Source: Cenococcum geophilum 1.58 (lineage: Eukaryota > Ascomycota > Dothideomycetes > Gloniales > Gloniaceae). Taken from it: DNA of 64,000 nucleotides. A program made the position numbers and the translations under genes. The notes beneath the pieces were generated by a model. The model did not search any database. It was not told where the DNA came from and saw only the letters and a program-made list of their open reading frames with translations. Positions 51,854 through 62,763 of this stretch are shown one piece after another (the stretch's first letter is position 1; each line of letters opens with the position of its first letter). The stretch spans positions 371,359 to 435,358 of the forward strand of contig KV748229.1 in NCBI GenBank assembly GCA_001692895.1. Direction: 5' to 3'.

Positions 51854-54800
51854 AGCCTGAGTCAAGGTGTCCGGCGAACTGATAGGGCCAAGAAGAGTGT
51901 GGAAGAGTGTGATACCCAGGTGTGTGTTGACAGAAGAGACATAAGTGCATTTCCCATATACCAAGAGAGTCAGGAGTTCCGGTTTTCGAATGGTTGAGTG
52001 GCTGAGGCGATTGCGGAGCGTAGTCGTTGGGCGGGTAATCTAACGGTCTGGCGTTGGAGGATTTAAGATTGTTTCTGGCTACTTGAATTTTGTCTTTGGA
52101 ACGAAGCACCGACAAGGCTGATCGGGGACCAGGCGGTCATATCTATCTCTATATGCTTTGTAGTATGATATGAATAACTCGCTACTCGTAATATTTACCG
52201 AATTTGAAAGACTTTTTGGCTTAATAGGGTATAACCGTTTTCTTTCTGGCACAATCCAATGGCGGGAACTCCGGCGGTTGGAAATGAAGCTTACCGAATT
52301 AGTCGACTTTCAGGCGAGGGGCCCGCCAGGCAGACGTACAGCAATAAAAGCATGCTTTTACGGATAACATTTGCGGCTGTTGGGTTGAGAACTGGTTCAC
52401 CCACCAACTTATTTGAGCCTAATTCAGGCGAGGGCCACCCTCCCGGATATTCAGTCCTGAAACCGCAAGCCACACAGTAATTACCTATGTATTAGGCATG
52501 GATTTGCAATGCTCTCGCAGACAACTTCGAAACTTAATTCGGACGTCTTTACAGTTCAAAATGCGCGGTACATCGTTCGCGGTTTATTTCAGGATTATTT
52601 GGATTTTTCGTCGTGGTAAGGGACTTAGCAAAAGCCTCGGCAGGAGGCCCCCAAGATTACTGCATCCCTTGGGGCCACGAATGGGCTGATTGTGATTGAA
52701 AATTACGCATTGCGAACCATTCCCGACTGAGCTGATTGTATTCCGTCACGTCCGGAAGGGTGAGCGATTTCAATAAACGCATCAGGCGTGCATTATCTGC
52801 AGACCGGAAGTGCTGAAGCTTCTTGGGCGTTATACACTACCTTGGCGCATGGTTGAAAGCGCGCAGATCAAACTACGCATCCTGGCGCATCCCGTGGTTA
52901 GCGTGTTTTATCAACTTTCCCCTAAACAGCAAAAATACCAAAATCTCACCTACAAAAAGGCCGTGCAGTTGTGGAACTGCGGGAACGCACTTTAGATCTT
53001 AAATTAGTAGCAAGTTCTGGTTTCCGAAGGATTGTGGCATGAAAAGTGAGACAGGGATGACGAAAGCGGAATGACGAGGCACAGAATAACTGCAGCGGGA
53101 GGGACTCTCTCGATCTTTGAGAACTACTCAGATCTTCCTTACATCAAAGTTCATCAACACTACACCTTATGAAAAGACAAGGGACAGTATCTATAATCCG
53201 AAGGAATTTGTGGAATGCGAGTGGAGACCTCATGGTCCAGTCCAGTACTCCAATTGTGTCATGCACTCGCTCGATTTTATGCATAAGTGGGTCCTCAGCG
53301 TATTGGAGCCGTCCAACGCATTGACAGGAAACGTGTGAAACAGGGTCCTTCTCAGCATAGGAGTCATCGAAGTCTTTGACCAGCCTGTAACTTGGGACTA
53401 GGTTCACCGCTGAATGACTCTACTTGCTTCCAAGGCACGTTACATGCACAGCACACTTCCGTAAACCGGCCAAATAGTGCACAACGGGTAAATTGGCTTG
53501 CTTGATCAGATAATACCAAGTCCATCACTTTCGATATAAACTGAAAAGCACTCCTGTATTCATACTTAAGGCCACTTTGCATACAAAGGGCATATGGCTG
53601 GGGCGTGTTGGGAGAGAGGGTGGAAGATACTGATTTGTGAGCTGGGTATCTAAGAGTGAATATGGATATACCTATCAGCCCTGGCCCTGGTTTTTGAAAA
53701 ATTAAGGAGAGAATGTCAAAGTGCTGCAGTCATAATGCTTGCCTCAGTCAACTGGAACAAGTGGCAGTAATAAAGTAGTTTCCTAATCTCTCTCCCTTGA
53801 CCGATATTTCGGCGACCATTTGGGGGTCAATTTCTTATCTCTAGACGCAGCGCTGTGAGATGATTGTTCCCATAAAAATAAAGTAATGTTGGAAGACCTG
53901 AGCTGCTGTCGATCTGAAGTCCGTGCGTAGATTTCAGGAAAGAAGAACTCGTGTATTGATGGATCTATGAAAGAAAAGAGACTATATATACATGATACAG
54001 ATGCAGGAACCAGGGGAGGGGTGCATAATCGGGGGTAGGTGGTCGAGTCAAGTAGGGGTAGGTACTGAGTCAAGGGGTAGGTAACTGAGTCGGGTGGCAA
54101 AACAACCTGATTCAGGTCGACAGCTGCTAATCCACGTGAACCACAGATGACATAAGGACGACATGCTAGATCAAGATATGTCTGGTGTATTTGTGGTCTG
54201 GGGAGTAGGGAAACTATGCTGATAAAGCGAGTGGAAATTTGTTATTCTTAAAAGAAATCCGCCTTAGGAAAAAGGCATGAGTGGCTCCCCAACTCTCCTG
54301 GAACAACTGGAGAGAATGAGCAAGATGCTGATTTTGTCATATTCTGGCCCGTCTATCTAGGGTAACAGAATAATATCTTCTTCTGCTAAACTTCCAATAT
54401 ACCATACTCAAGACTTCTGCGATTCGCTGTCCTGCAATAGTAAATGCAGTATCCTCTTCCTAGATAAAGTTCCTAACGCTGCAGAGTTTGCGGCTAGGGT
54501 CTTGTAGAACTTGGCCAAAACATTGGCTGGTTTGATATCTTCAGCGGTACAGAAGGAGAACTTGGTCTGTGCATGTGCTGCTTATTTCAAAGGATACCTA
54601 AGCAGGCATTTCTGGTATTATACACATACTAAGGGCAATGTTAGAGACTGCTATCCTTTAGCCATGGGGCTATAACCCAATGATGAAACGCTGCCTTCAA
54701 GAAGACCGACACAGCCTGGAGGCTTTCTCAACCTCCCTCTACTTATGTTGGCGACTTTCGGTTTATTTTAAAATTTTGGTAAAGAAACTCCGAGGGGACC

Positions 54801-55347
54801 AGCTGGAGGTTGTACGAATTGCTAATTTAGTAAATACCGATTGGAATTTGTTATCTAACGAACTCTTGCCGATACGCTCCTATGCCGCCCCATTGTATAC
54901 AATTGAAGCGTAATTTGATTGAACCAAAGGCAAAGGATCTTCATTGAGGTACTTGTAAGCCTTTTCTTGCTGTAAGAATGAGCGGGGCAGTGCTGTTCAA
55001 ATAATAGAAATGGTGATGACCTCCTACAAAGGGTTCATCATTGGGTTTAGTGAATTTAGCTAAGACGTAGGAATTACCATTAAGAGGAAATTGTGACAGA
55101 AAGGTTTCATTATACTAGCATGTTGTTGAAGTGGGGGTATTAATTACTCTTTATGTAATCTATTTGTATGTCGTTCTCAGAGCTCCTCCGAGGTTTAACC
55201 GTACACTAAGCCGTTTTGAGTCATACCTTCGTAAGAAGGTCTGGTACGCATCGAGTTTTTAGAATGCGATCGCGGGGTAATTTGATCAATATACACCTTC
55301 TCCAAACCCAAATCTAGCAACCTCCATAACGATTCAAGTTATTTCTA
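51854..55347. other. long gene-poor stretch
   Basis: About 3.5 kb of ordinary composition with only short overlapping frames (for example minus 51,759-52,115, plus 53,117-53,338, minus 53,144-53,407, minus 53,364-53,582, minus 53,783-54,100, plus 54,680-54,913). I could not join them by plausible introns or see a domain. The frame at 53,783-54,100 overlaps the 86 bp repeat, so that part is repeat-derived. The rest may hold non-coding transcripts or decayed genes. Confidence 0.5.
53908..53993 (-). repeat. 86 bp repeat, copy B (possible solo-LTR fragment)
   Basis: Same-orientation partner of 46,551-46,636. Minus-strand sequence starts with tgtatatatagtctctttt and ends near gatcgacag. Copy B keeps normal composition; it lies in the gene-poor stretch about 7.3 kb from copy A. 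Confidence 0.5.
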
Positions 55348-55506
55348 ATGGCTAGAATACCTAAATCGACCGTGGCGAAGAAGGCTGCGTCGTCTGATTT
55401 ACTAAATTTAAGCTCATTGCCGCGTCGTCGCGCGCAACGTCCTAAAGCTCCAGCTCCTGCTCCCAAACATCGACCAGCGAAGCGGCGTTCCTACCGCAGC
55501 AAGTAG
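55348..55506 (+). pseudogene. short basic ORF, possibly a truncated histone-H3-like tail
   Basis: An ATG after an ordinary-looking leader opens a 52-codon frame that begins MARIPKSTVAKKAASSD and ends PAKRRSYRSK before TAG. It is very basic (Lys/Arg/Pro/Ala) and has the look of a histone N-terminal tail; the ending resembles the residues just before the histone fold of H3-type proteins (R-x-Y-R). The stop is followed by TA-rich sequence in which no histone fold can be read. A truncated H3 variant (CenH3-like) is only a guess; another basic nuclear peptide or a chance frame is possible. Confidence 0.3.
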
Positions 55507-55980
55507 AGTGTTGCTAGGGGGTAGAATCGCGTAGAAGAGGCTTTCCTATAATATATTAGCTATTTAAAAGCTCATCTGCTATAAGTATTAATAGGGGGAC
55601 TGAATGGGAGAGGGTGGTAATGGCTGACAACCGCCGCTTTGACTATTGCCCGAACCCAAATGCAGCAACAGCCACCGGGTCAATTGGAATAATTTTTGCG
55701 GCGTTGGATTCGTCTTGCCCAGATCTACAACTTCTCCTCGGCCTTTTGATTGTATAAGCGTTAGTTGGTGGTTGGTTGATCAATGATTTTCTAGAATGAC
55801 GCGAGCAATTGTATGAGATACATACAAATCAGCGTGCGCCTCTCCTATTTTTCTGATCCGTGTACTCGTACTAGACGACGATCATCTAGGCTGATGTAAG
55901 CGTTATGTGGGCAGCTTGTGATTGGATAATTGTCTAGAATCGAGATAATGCTCGCTTGATATAATGAAAGATTTATTGTG
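55507..55980. other. intergenic, nothing recognised
   Basis: Between the short basic ORF and the MITE. It starts with a brief TA-rich stretch (to about 55,590) and then returns to ordinary composition. No coding frame, repeat or RNA gene recognised. Confidence 0.5.
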
Positions 55981-56241
55981 CAGTAAAAACTGGTTAGTAC
56001 GATATTCTGACTTTTGATGATATCGTTAAGTCTCCCCTACCAAAATCGGTATAACCAGTAGAGATTTTGTATGGGAGGGAGCCTAATTTAGCCGGTAAGG
56101 CGGACGCCTTAGGCCTTTTTAAGTATAAAGCCCTCCCTTTTATTGCTTATTAACCTAACACGTGACTCTTTATATAACAATACCATTGGTACAACGATAC
56201 GCTCGGCCGTATAAACTGTATCATACTAACCAGTTTTACTG
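55981..56241. mobile_element. 261 bp MITE with about 25 bp terminal inverted repeats
   Basis: Left end cagtaaaaactggttagtac (55,981) and right end gtatcatactaaccagtttt-actg (to 56,241) are inverted repeats with one indel and one transition; the terminus is CAGT...ACTG. The interior is non-coding and has a second imperfect inverted pair (tcccctaccaaaatc against gattttgtatggga). CAGT ends and size suit a Tc1/mariner-type MITE, but no clean TA target duplication is seen. Confidence 0.7.
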
Positions 56242-56666
56242 TAAGTTTATTATTGGCGAACTATTGCAGCGGTTCAGTCTTTTGCGTGAGCGAGACTACT
56301 AGGTTGCTCTACCTTTAAATAGAATGCCTTATCTCAGTATTTTATTACTCATGTGAAGTCGAAGAGAGGCTCACAAGGTACAGTCCTTGTGATAGAATGG
56401 TGGTGCGGTGTTTCTGAGTTTCGTTTCTTCCGGACCAGTCGTTTTGCAGGGTGCAGCTCGTGGTCCAACCTCTCGCCTCGCGGCTTTCTCGGCTGAAACA
56501 CTATACCGACTTCGTGTTCCTGCCAACAGGCTGCCAGATAAACTGCTCCTTCACCTTTCCTTATAGTCTCCAGATCTAGCTGTTAATGTAGCATTGCGCT
56601 CTACAATACTTGTATTTGTTGTTTATTTTCCTGCGCTGCAGAGCAGTTGCCAAGCATTCTTAAACC
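56242..56666. promoter_or_regulatory. upstream region of the SGNH hydrolase gene
   Basis: Non-coding stretch between the MITE and the ATG at 56,667. It contains CT-rich runs (about 56,550-56,580) common in fungal promoters near transcription starts. The start context aaaccATGg is favourable. No specific factor site can be asserted. Confidence 0.4.
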
Positions 56667-57905
56667 ATGGCACCTTCCTTGCAAGTGTGCACCGTCTTGC
56701 TCACTACGATACTAGCATCTTCGCCACTGGTATTAGCTCAAGATCAAGTCGTTTTACCGTGGGGCCCTCCATCCGAACAAGCTTCGGTAGATTACTCCTG
56801 GATTCACAAGCTGGGAGCCGTCGGAGACTCATATGCCGCGGGACTAGGCGCAGGCAAACGACTTGACTGGTCGTGCTCGCGATATGATCGCTCATATCCC
56901 GCGCTTTTGAACTCGGACTCTTTCCTCGGAGCCAACCCGAACCGGGATTTTCAGTTCCTGGCCTGCTCTGGAGCTACCTCTGAAGAGGTGGTCACAAAGC
57001 AGATATCAGCTCTGGATGATAATCTAGATATTGTGACAGTCTCTGCTGGGGGCAACGACGTTGGCCTGAGCGTTATTATGAACCACTGCATCTATCAGTT
57101 CTTTATGTCGAACAAGGATAACTGTGAAACAGCACTATCGGAAACGTGGTCCAAGATTGAGAATGAGCTTCCAGGAAACCTCACCACACTATTGGACGCT
57201 CTCAAACCGAAGGTCAGCAAACGTAATGGGACTATCTATTATACCGGCTATGCAAGATTCTTTGGTACAGACGATGATACATGCGACTCTATTACTTGGG
57301 CTGTCTGGAGCCCCGAATCCGAATCCGCTAAGCAATATCTGACATTAGAACGCCGGAAGACGATGAACGCCATGGTCGACGCAGTAAACAAGCGAATTAG
57401 AGACGCTGTTGAGAAGGCGGGTGACCATGTCGTGTTTGTTGATTACGACCGTTACGTCGCCAAAAACAGGGGCAGATACTGTGAAGCAGGCGTTGTGGAG
57501 CCCGACCCTAACCGCCTTGGCCTCTATTTCTATGAGTGGAAAACAGTGGACGCTGGCGACAATAGTACCGCTTTAAGCCTGCCTGGCGATGATGTGCCTA
57601 AAGGATCCTTTGAGGGTGACATCGCTGAGTGGACCAACCGAACTCACCAAGAGCATCCGGACTGGAAATTTGGACCAGAAGAGGATGAGAAGATAGTTCT
57701 CGGTACAGACAAGGAAAGGTCATCAGAAATTATTGGCGATACTGTTAACTGGCTTCTTCCCGATTTCTGGAAACGCGTGTTTCACTTAAGACCGATGGGT
57801 CACCTGCTTATTGCCAACCTAGTTCTGGATAAGATCGCGGAAACGAGAATCAAATTAACGGAAGCGAGAGTATCTGAGGAGGAAGCATTACTGGAAACTA
57901 CTTAA
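56667..57905 (+). CDS. secreted SGNH/GDSL hydrolase (lipase/esterase-like)
   Basis: A single uninterrupted 412-aa frame. Residues 1-24 are a signal peptide (hydrophobic core LLTTILASSPLVLA, cleavage likely after A24). The four SGNH blocks are present: block I GDSYAAGLG with nucleophile Ser55; block II SGA with Gly102; block III VSAGGND with Asn130; and block V, where FHLRPMGH (372-379) matches the F-H-P-x-x-x-G-H box of secreted fungal and actinobacterial members, making His373 the likely catalytic base. Cysteines at 70, 100, 141, 153, 206 and 272 could form disulfides, and there are N-glycosylation sequons near 171, 187, 299 and 324. Expected role: hydrolysis of extracellular ester bonds (lipids, acyl esters); the real substrate cannot be told. 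No intron is needed. It is intact although it lies 0.8 kb from a RIP island. Confidence 0.9.
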   Translation: MAPSLQVCTVLLTTILASSPLVLAQDQVVLPWGPPSEQASVDYSWIHKLGAVGDSYAAGLGAGKRLDWSCSRYDRSYPALLNSDSFLGANPNRDFQFLACSGATSEEVVTKQISALDDNLDIVTVSAGGNDVGLSVIMNHCIYQFFMSNKDNCETALSETWSKIENELPGNLTTLLDALKPKVSKRNGTIYYTGYARFFGTDDDTCDSITWAVWSPESESAKQYLTLERRKTMNAMVDAVNKRIRDAVEKAGDHVVFVDYDRYVAKNRGRYCEAGVVEPDPNRLGLYFYEWKTVDAGDNSTALSLPGDDVPKGSFEGDIAEWTNRTHQEHPDWKFGPEEDEKIVLGTDKERSSEIIGDTVNWLLPDFWKRVFHLRPMGHLLIANLVLDKIAETRIKLTEARVSEEEALLETT

Positions 57906-58734
57906 TTCAATTCAGACCAAGCCGCTAGGCTATATAGTGAGTTGGTTGTGGTTCACCCCTCAGGACACTAAGAAGTAACAATTTCAAGCAGCATGAACGA
58001 CCCTAATTTTCCAAATCCGCCAGATTGATGTTAATTGTACTAGAGGCGATTGGATGTTTTAAGATACCCTCGAAGCCGGTATGACCCGTTCGAGGGCCAT
58101 ACCTGCTAGGCGCCGTGGTGTTTATGGTGATTTATGTTGGGTAATGCTAGTAGGGCTTCCTGCTTTTCTTTGGTATGCATTGGCTGTACCTAGTCTTGAG
58201 GACCTTCTTAACCCAGATTCCAATCCCACGCGTTCTGCTTTCCTGTAACCAAGTTCACTGTATCGCAAACAGGCCACGCTTTGTAGTGTGAGATATTTCT
58301 GGCAGAATGACTCTGATGGCTAGAAATTATAAATTCTACAACAACTGAAAGACTTTAAATACTAGCACATTGTAGTTTGTCCGCTATTAACGCCTCTTCA
58401 AAAGATTACATATTAGCCCTTCCTGCTGTACAAACCAATAGTATGTCCACAGTTACGTTTGTATGGCTGATTCAGCGGCTGAGTCACGATTACGCAGGCG
58501 ATGAGGCCCGTGCGTTCAGCGACTGTGGATGTTACCCCATATCCATAGTCGATTTTTGATTGCCAGCGACACCGCGCTCTTAACACCCGTCGAGCGCTAT
58601 GCGTAGAGCCTGCTGAGCGCTTTCTACTTGCACTAGAATGGTAAGAATCGGCCGTGGGTTGATGGAGATATTCGCGTTTTAAGTTGCGCGCCGCCATCGT
58701 ACGGGCACCCAAAGCACCCTATTAAACTTATATC
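57906..58734. other. intergenic, 3' flank of SGNH gene
   Basis: No supported gene. A minus frame at 58,413-58,712 is basic and low in motifs; it abuts the RIP island, and I treat it as unsupported. Confidence 0.5.
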
Positions 58735-61010
58735 GCACTAAAATAAGCCCCTAGGGGGCTATAGACAAAGGCTATAATAGGACCCCTTAGTATCTTATTA
58801 GAAGTCAGATATAGATAATATATATAACTATTTTAAAGCTTTTCTACCCGCTTAAAGCCGTTTATAAAGCTAATCTAGTAAGCACTCTATCTACTCCTAC
58901 CGTAGATTAACCTACTATATAGCCGCTTCCTCGCTGACCTTCTAGGCCTATGCGACCCGCTTAATCTCCTTAATAACCTTAAGCTGTAGGGAGTACTATT
59001 GGACCTCCTTCTGCCGACCGGCCCGCTATTTACTACCCTATTTAGAATCTAGTGCTGCTATAGAGGGGTTACCTCCTAGCCCTTCGGTCTACTTACGCTA
59101 AAGGGCCCGTACGGAGTTTACCGCGCGGCTTATATAGTATATAGGTGGAGACTTGGACCTTAGCTCTAGCTAGGACTGCGGCTCTAGCTATGGCTACGGC
59201 TGCAGCTATAGCTGCGGCGGCGGTGGCGGCAAAGCTATACGGGAAGGAGAGCCTATAGCGCTTACCCGGGCGGACGTATATCTACTAGATCCCGTAATAA
59301 ATAGAGCTAAAGGGGCCGCTTCTATAGGCGGACGCGGGGGGTTAGTAGACCGGCCCTAAGGCCATACTGCTGCTGCCGCTGCTACTACCGTAGCTGTAGC
59401 TAAAGGGGCTTCTAGTTAAAATATAAGGCCGCCGGACGTTAGTAATTAAAGCTGCAAAGACTAGGCCCGCTAGGACTTATCTAGATGGTCTAATAAGCCC
59501 TTAACCTCACTAGCTGTCTACTTATTTTTGGCATATAGAGCCTTTAGTTAGTTAGCAAGGAGTGGCATAGCCTGGTAGAGAATTAATAGCTAGTTTAGGC
59601 TCCCCTCTTCTTTCTGTAGGCAGGGCTCTAACTCCTATATAAAGGCCTCGTACACCTTATACTGAAAAATAGGGTGGCTCTATACTGGATAGCTTGGGAA
59701 CATCTTATAGAGGGCTACTAAGTCCTATAAAATAACCTCGCGGAGGTAAAAGAGAAGGTTTATAACCCCCGCAGCGGCAAGATCGTTAATTTAGTATGGC
59801 TATAGGCTAAAACGGCCCTTCTATTTATTCAGTTTAGGCCATATTATTAATAGCAGTATATTAGGCGGCGTAATACCCGCATAGCAGATTTTAAAGCAGC
59901 CCATCTATAAGGGGTATTCTACTATTAACCTTATAAACTCTCGCGGGAGAGAGTTTAAGTAATAGCCTACTATCTGCTCTTGGTTCTACCTCCTAGCGCG
60001 CTAAATCTAGTCCTTACTAACCCCCTTTAGCTCCGCCGTTTTAGCGTCGGCGCTCCGCCTAATATACGTCTTCTTCTTTAAGAAGACGCCGATATACTAG
60101 AAGGCCTTTATAACCTAATCTTACTATAAGTTATATAAGAGGGCGGCCTTACGGTTCCTCGTACTGCTTTTAATTAGGCGTATATTATACCATACTAAGC
60201 GCCTACTAAAGTCTAAAAACGGCTCCGTACTAAGATCCTAGCGGTATAGGAGATAGAAAGCTAGCCTACTAAGTATATAAACAAGCGGCTTTCTATTCTA
60301 TAGGGCTCTAATAGTCTTAAGGCGGCTATACTAGTTCTGCTTGCCTACGCATATAGTGAATATTAGGGGCATATAGTGTGTAGGGCCTTCGCCCTTAAAC
60401 TTAAAGGTAAATAGATCTAAGATTTTAGCGGAGCGTTTATCGCCGCCGTAAGTAAGTATATAGTGGCCTAGCAGGATATTAATAAGCATACGGAAGTAGC
60501 ACTCTGGCAATAAGGCGGCGCCCCTAGCCTAGAGCTCACGGTAGATGTTCTAAAACTCGTCCTTGGTATAGCCGTTAAGAAGGGTATCTCTACCCTTGTC
60601 GGCGAACTGCTCTTTCTTACGCTGCGCGTCCCTCCACTGTAGCGTCTTTAGGTACTCCCTAACGCTATCCTCCCGCGGAGACGGGTAGCTGTTTATTCCT
60701 ATGGCTTTCTGCATCTAATAGAGGTCCGTTAAAGCAGTAATATAGCCGCGAACTAACCGCCACAAAAGCCGCATCTCCTCTTAAGGTACGTTAATATTAG
60801 CTTTACAGCTCTTCCCTTTTAAGGGCTAGCCCACAACCTCTTTAATAAGGAAAAGAAGTAGCTTATCCTCCGTAACGGTATCGCTATTATAGTACTGCTT
60901 CCGTTTATAAAAGGCCTAGAGCTAGACAACGCGTTAGCCGCGGGCTACGATGCTTTTAGGAGGGGGGGTATTATGCCCTTCTTACCTTAAACTCTTTCTG
61001 CTTTGGGTTG
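58735..61010. mobile_element. RIP island: Crypton-like element
   Basis: Isolated block with GC content near normal yet depleted in CA/TG and rich in TA, sitting between intact genes. Composition changes abruptly near 58,735 (after caccctattaaac) and fades around 61.0-61.2 kb. Cryptons lack inverted ends, and none are seen. Exact borders are not determined. Confidence 0.7.
58800..60971 (-). pseudogene. RIP-degraded Crypton-type recombinase (GCR1_C/Ndc10-like)
   Basis: Minus-strand reading from a lost start (ATG now ATA at 60,969-60,971) gives the known order of fungal Crypton-like proteins: YYNSDTVTEDKLLLFLIKEV, RGYITALTDLY, INSYPSPREDSVREYLKTLQ (about 60,640-60,700), FADKGRDTLLNGYTKDEF, ALLPECYFRMLINILLGHYI (about 60,460-60,520), TYGGDKRSAKILDLFTFKFK, THYMPLIFTICVGKQN, LSRLAFYLLYR, FLKKKTYIRRSADAKTAELK (about 60,045-60,105), GVSKD, a damaged RRAGRWNQEQ block read as RARR-stop-NQEQ, VGYYLNSLPREFI (catalytic-Tyr region), PPNILLLIIWPKLN, NDLAAAGVINLLFYLREVIL and LVALYKMFPSYPV. 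Such proteins combine a tyrosine-recombinase core with a GCR1_C DNA-binding part. Gln/Trp are TAA/TAG throughout; His is Tyr in the KT(H)IGR box. Dead by inspection. The C-terminal 150 or so codons before 58,800 are less certain. Confidence 0.85.
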
Positions 61011-61753
61011 TACGCTAAAGACGTATTCTTAGGCCTAGCGTTACGCGTAAGGGTAAGGACATACTACGCGTTAGCGCGTAATTCGGCATTATTAGCGATA
61101 TTAATCTCTACGCGGTTGGTTAGCGCCATCTTATATAGTAGGTATAATAGTAAACGTGCTACCGCGATCGAGGATTATATAGGGAGGACTTTTTTATATA
61201 CATTTGGGGCCCTAATGGCCCTAATTACCCCATGGTCAGCGTCGATCAGCGGCTCGATCAGCGGGCGGCCCTTGATACGCGTATGTCGCTTGGCGCTNGT
61301 GGCGCTGTGGANATACGCGAATATCCTGCAGGTGGCTGGCTGAACACGTGACTTTTTCGCTGACCGACGATCAGCCGAGCCTCGAATACCGCCGTCATAA
61401 CCATATCACCTACGTTATGCAGAGCATTGTTTCATTGAACGAGCATCTCCGTGTTTTCAAAGTTGTGCATATGCACAGTTGAATCGAACTTATCTAATAA
61501 TGCAGATGCAAGCCTCATTACTGGATCTTGCAATATGGGCTTCCGAATTATAAGACTCCATCTTACTATGTGGTTTCACGGTAGCCTCCTTCCACTAGTG
61601 TGCTTGCAGGGTTATTCAAAGCTAGAGAAAGTGAGGGTGGTTATTGTAAATGGGTTATCGGATGATGTTGAAGGAACAATACGATAGGCCACAGTGCATT
61701 GAAATTGTTAACGTTTTTCTTCCTATATCAAAGCAATTATGAATCCAGAGTAT
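61011..61753. other. intergenic with two ambiguous bases
   Basis: The right border of the RIP island and the 3' flank of ureF. Bases at 61,298 and 61,312 are N. Open frames at 61,008-61,343 and 61,451-61,687 have no domain and are not called. Confidence 0.5.
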
Positions 61754-62763
61754 TTAGGAATTAAAGATCCTGCTGTAGAGCTTCTCGTGCCTGCCAACCC
61801 AAAGATCCATTACTGGAACAGTCTGGCCAGCATCCTCGACTTTCCGTTCCCACATTTCTTCCACCAAGCTTCGTATCCTCTCCTGTAGTTCCTTGCTTGC
61901 CAGAATAGCTTGTGCTTGATACGGCCCTAGCACACCCGCTCTGACTGCCGCACTTATAACGGTTCTGGCATGCGAGAATAGAAACAGATACGCCGCATCG
62001 GGCAAAGGCACCCGGAGAACCCGAGTTATGAGGCCCCATAGCGGGGCCAGATGAGCGTTTGGTTGGAATTCCGCGCCATTGGGAGACGAGCTCCGTATCA
62101 GAGATTGGAACTCAGTTAACACATTAGTTGGTGTTAGGGATCCATTCGCAGTTGAGTCGCCGCTATAATGAGATCGAAAACTGCGATCCCAGACCGCCAG
62201 TAAAGCTCGGCCTTGGGCTACGCTCGCCCGGCGCGCTACCGTACATGGCATGCTTGCGTCGAAGTCATTATCTAACGTTTCTATGAAGCTGGGCTCTCGA
62301 TAGGCCGCGAGCGCATAAGGTAAGGCAGTGTTGGCAAGTGTGGAGAGCGAGAGTCGAAAGAAGGTGTGGAAGGAGGGGACTTGGGAGGATGAGGGAGAAG
62401 GTCGGTGGTGAGCGAGATATGATTCTAATCCACTGCTGAAGGCGAAGGAGCCGAGAGGGAGAGCGGAGTCAGATAGGAGGAGGAGTGCATGCAAGGCTGG
62501 AGGCAGTGTCAGTGTGATTGTCTATAACTAGTAGGGGAAGAGGACAGACCAACATTATTTGGTAGAGTTGCGGAAAGTGAGGCCAGAGGAGCGGTCTTTA
62601 ATCTGGACTTGGCATCTTTAAGACGTCGCTCAAGATCAGCTATTTCGTCCTGAAGTTGCTCAAGATCAGTGCCGGTAGAAGTCATGAATGATTCCCGCGT
62701 CGTGGTGACCGCGGTGGGGTGGTGGGGAACAGATCTCGAATGCGGCGAAATCCGATTGAGCAT
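61754..62763 (-). CDS. ureF: urease accessory protein UreF, two exons
   Basis: Exons 62,763-62,550 and 62,496-61,754; the 53 bp intron has donor gtctgt, a ctgac branch and acceptor ccag, and the splice joins ...NNV to ALHALLLLSDSALPLGSF in frame. UreF acts in the cytosol with UreD and UreG to load nickel into apo-urease. Family marks: LLLLSDSALPLGSFAFSSGLESYL, RRASVAQGRALLAVWDRSF, HLAPLWGLITRVLRVPL, AYLFLFSHARTVISAAVRAG and the C-terminal MDLWVGRHEKLYSRIF. The first exon encodes a short coiled coil (LEQLQDEIADLERRLKDAKS), usual in fungal UreF. Full length is 318 aa from the ATG at 62,763; a second in-frame ATG at 62,685 (MTSTGTD, 292 aa) starts just before the coiled coil and may be the real one. 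Same strand as the Spo12 gene upstream. Confidence 0.92.

Noticed and set aside
51990..52070. Sequence resembling the D-arm of a tRNA (gagtggctgaggcgattgcg)
   Set aside because: No acceptor stem, B-box or consistent cloverleaf could be formed.
53144..53582. Two overlapping minus ORFs that might be exons of one gene
   Set aside because: The only joining intron would be about 23 bp, too short, and neither part has a domain.
58413..58712. 99-codon minus ORF next to the Crypton island
   Set aside because: Basic, low-motif translation without a family match; borders the RIP edge and is best left uncalled.
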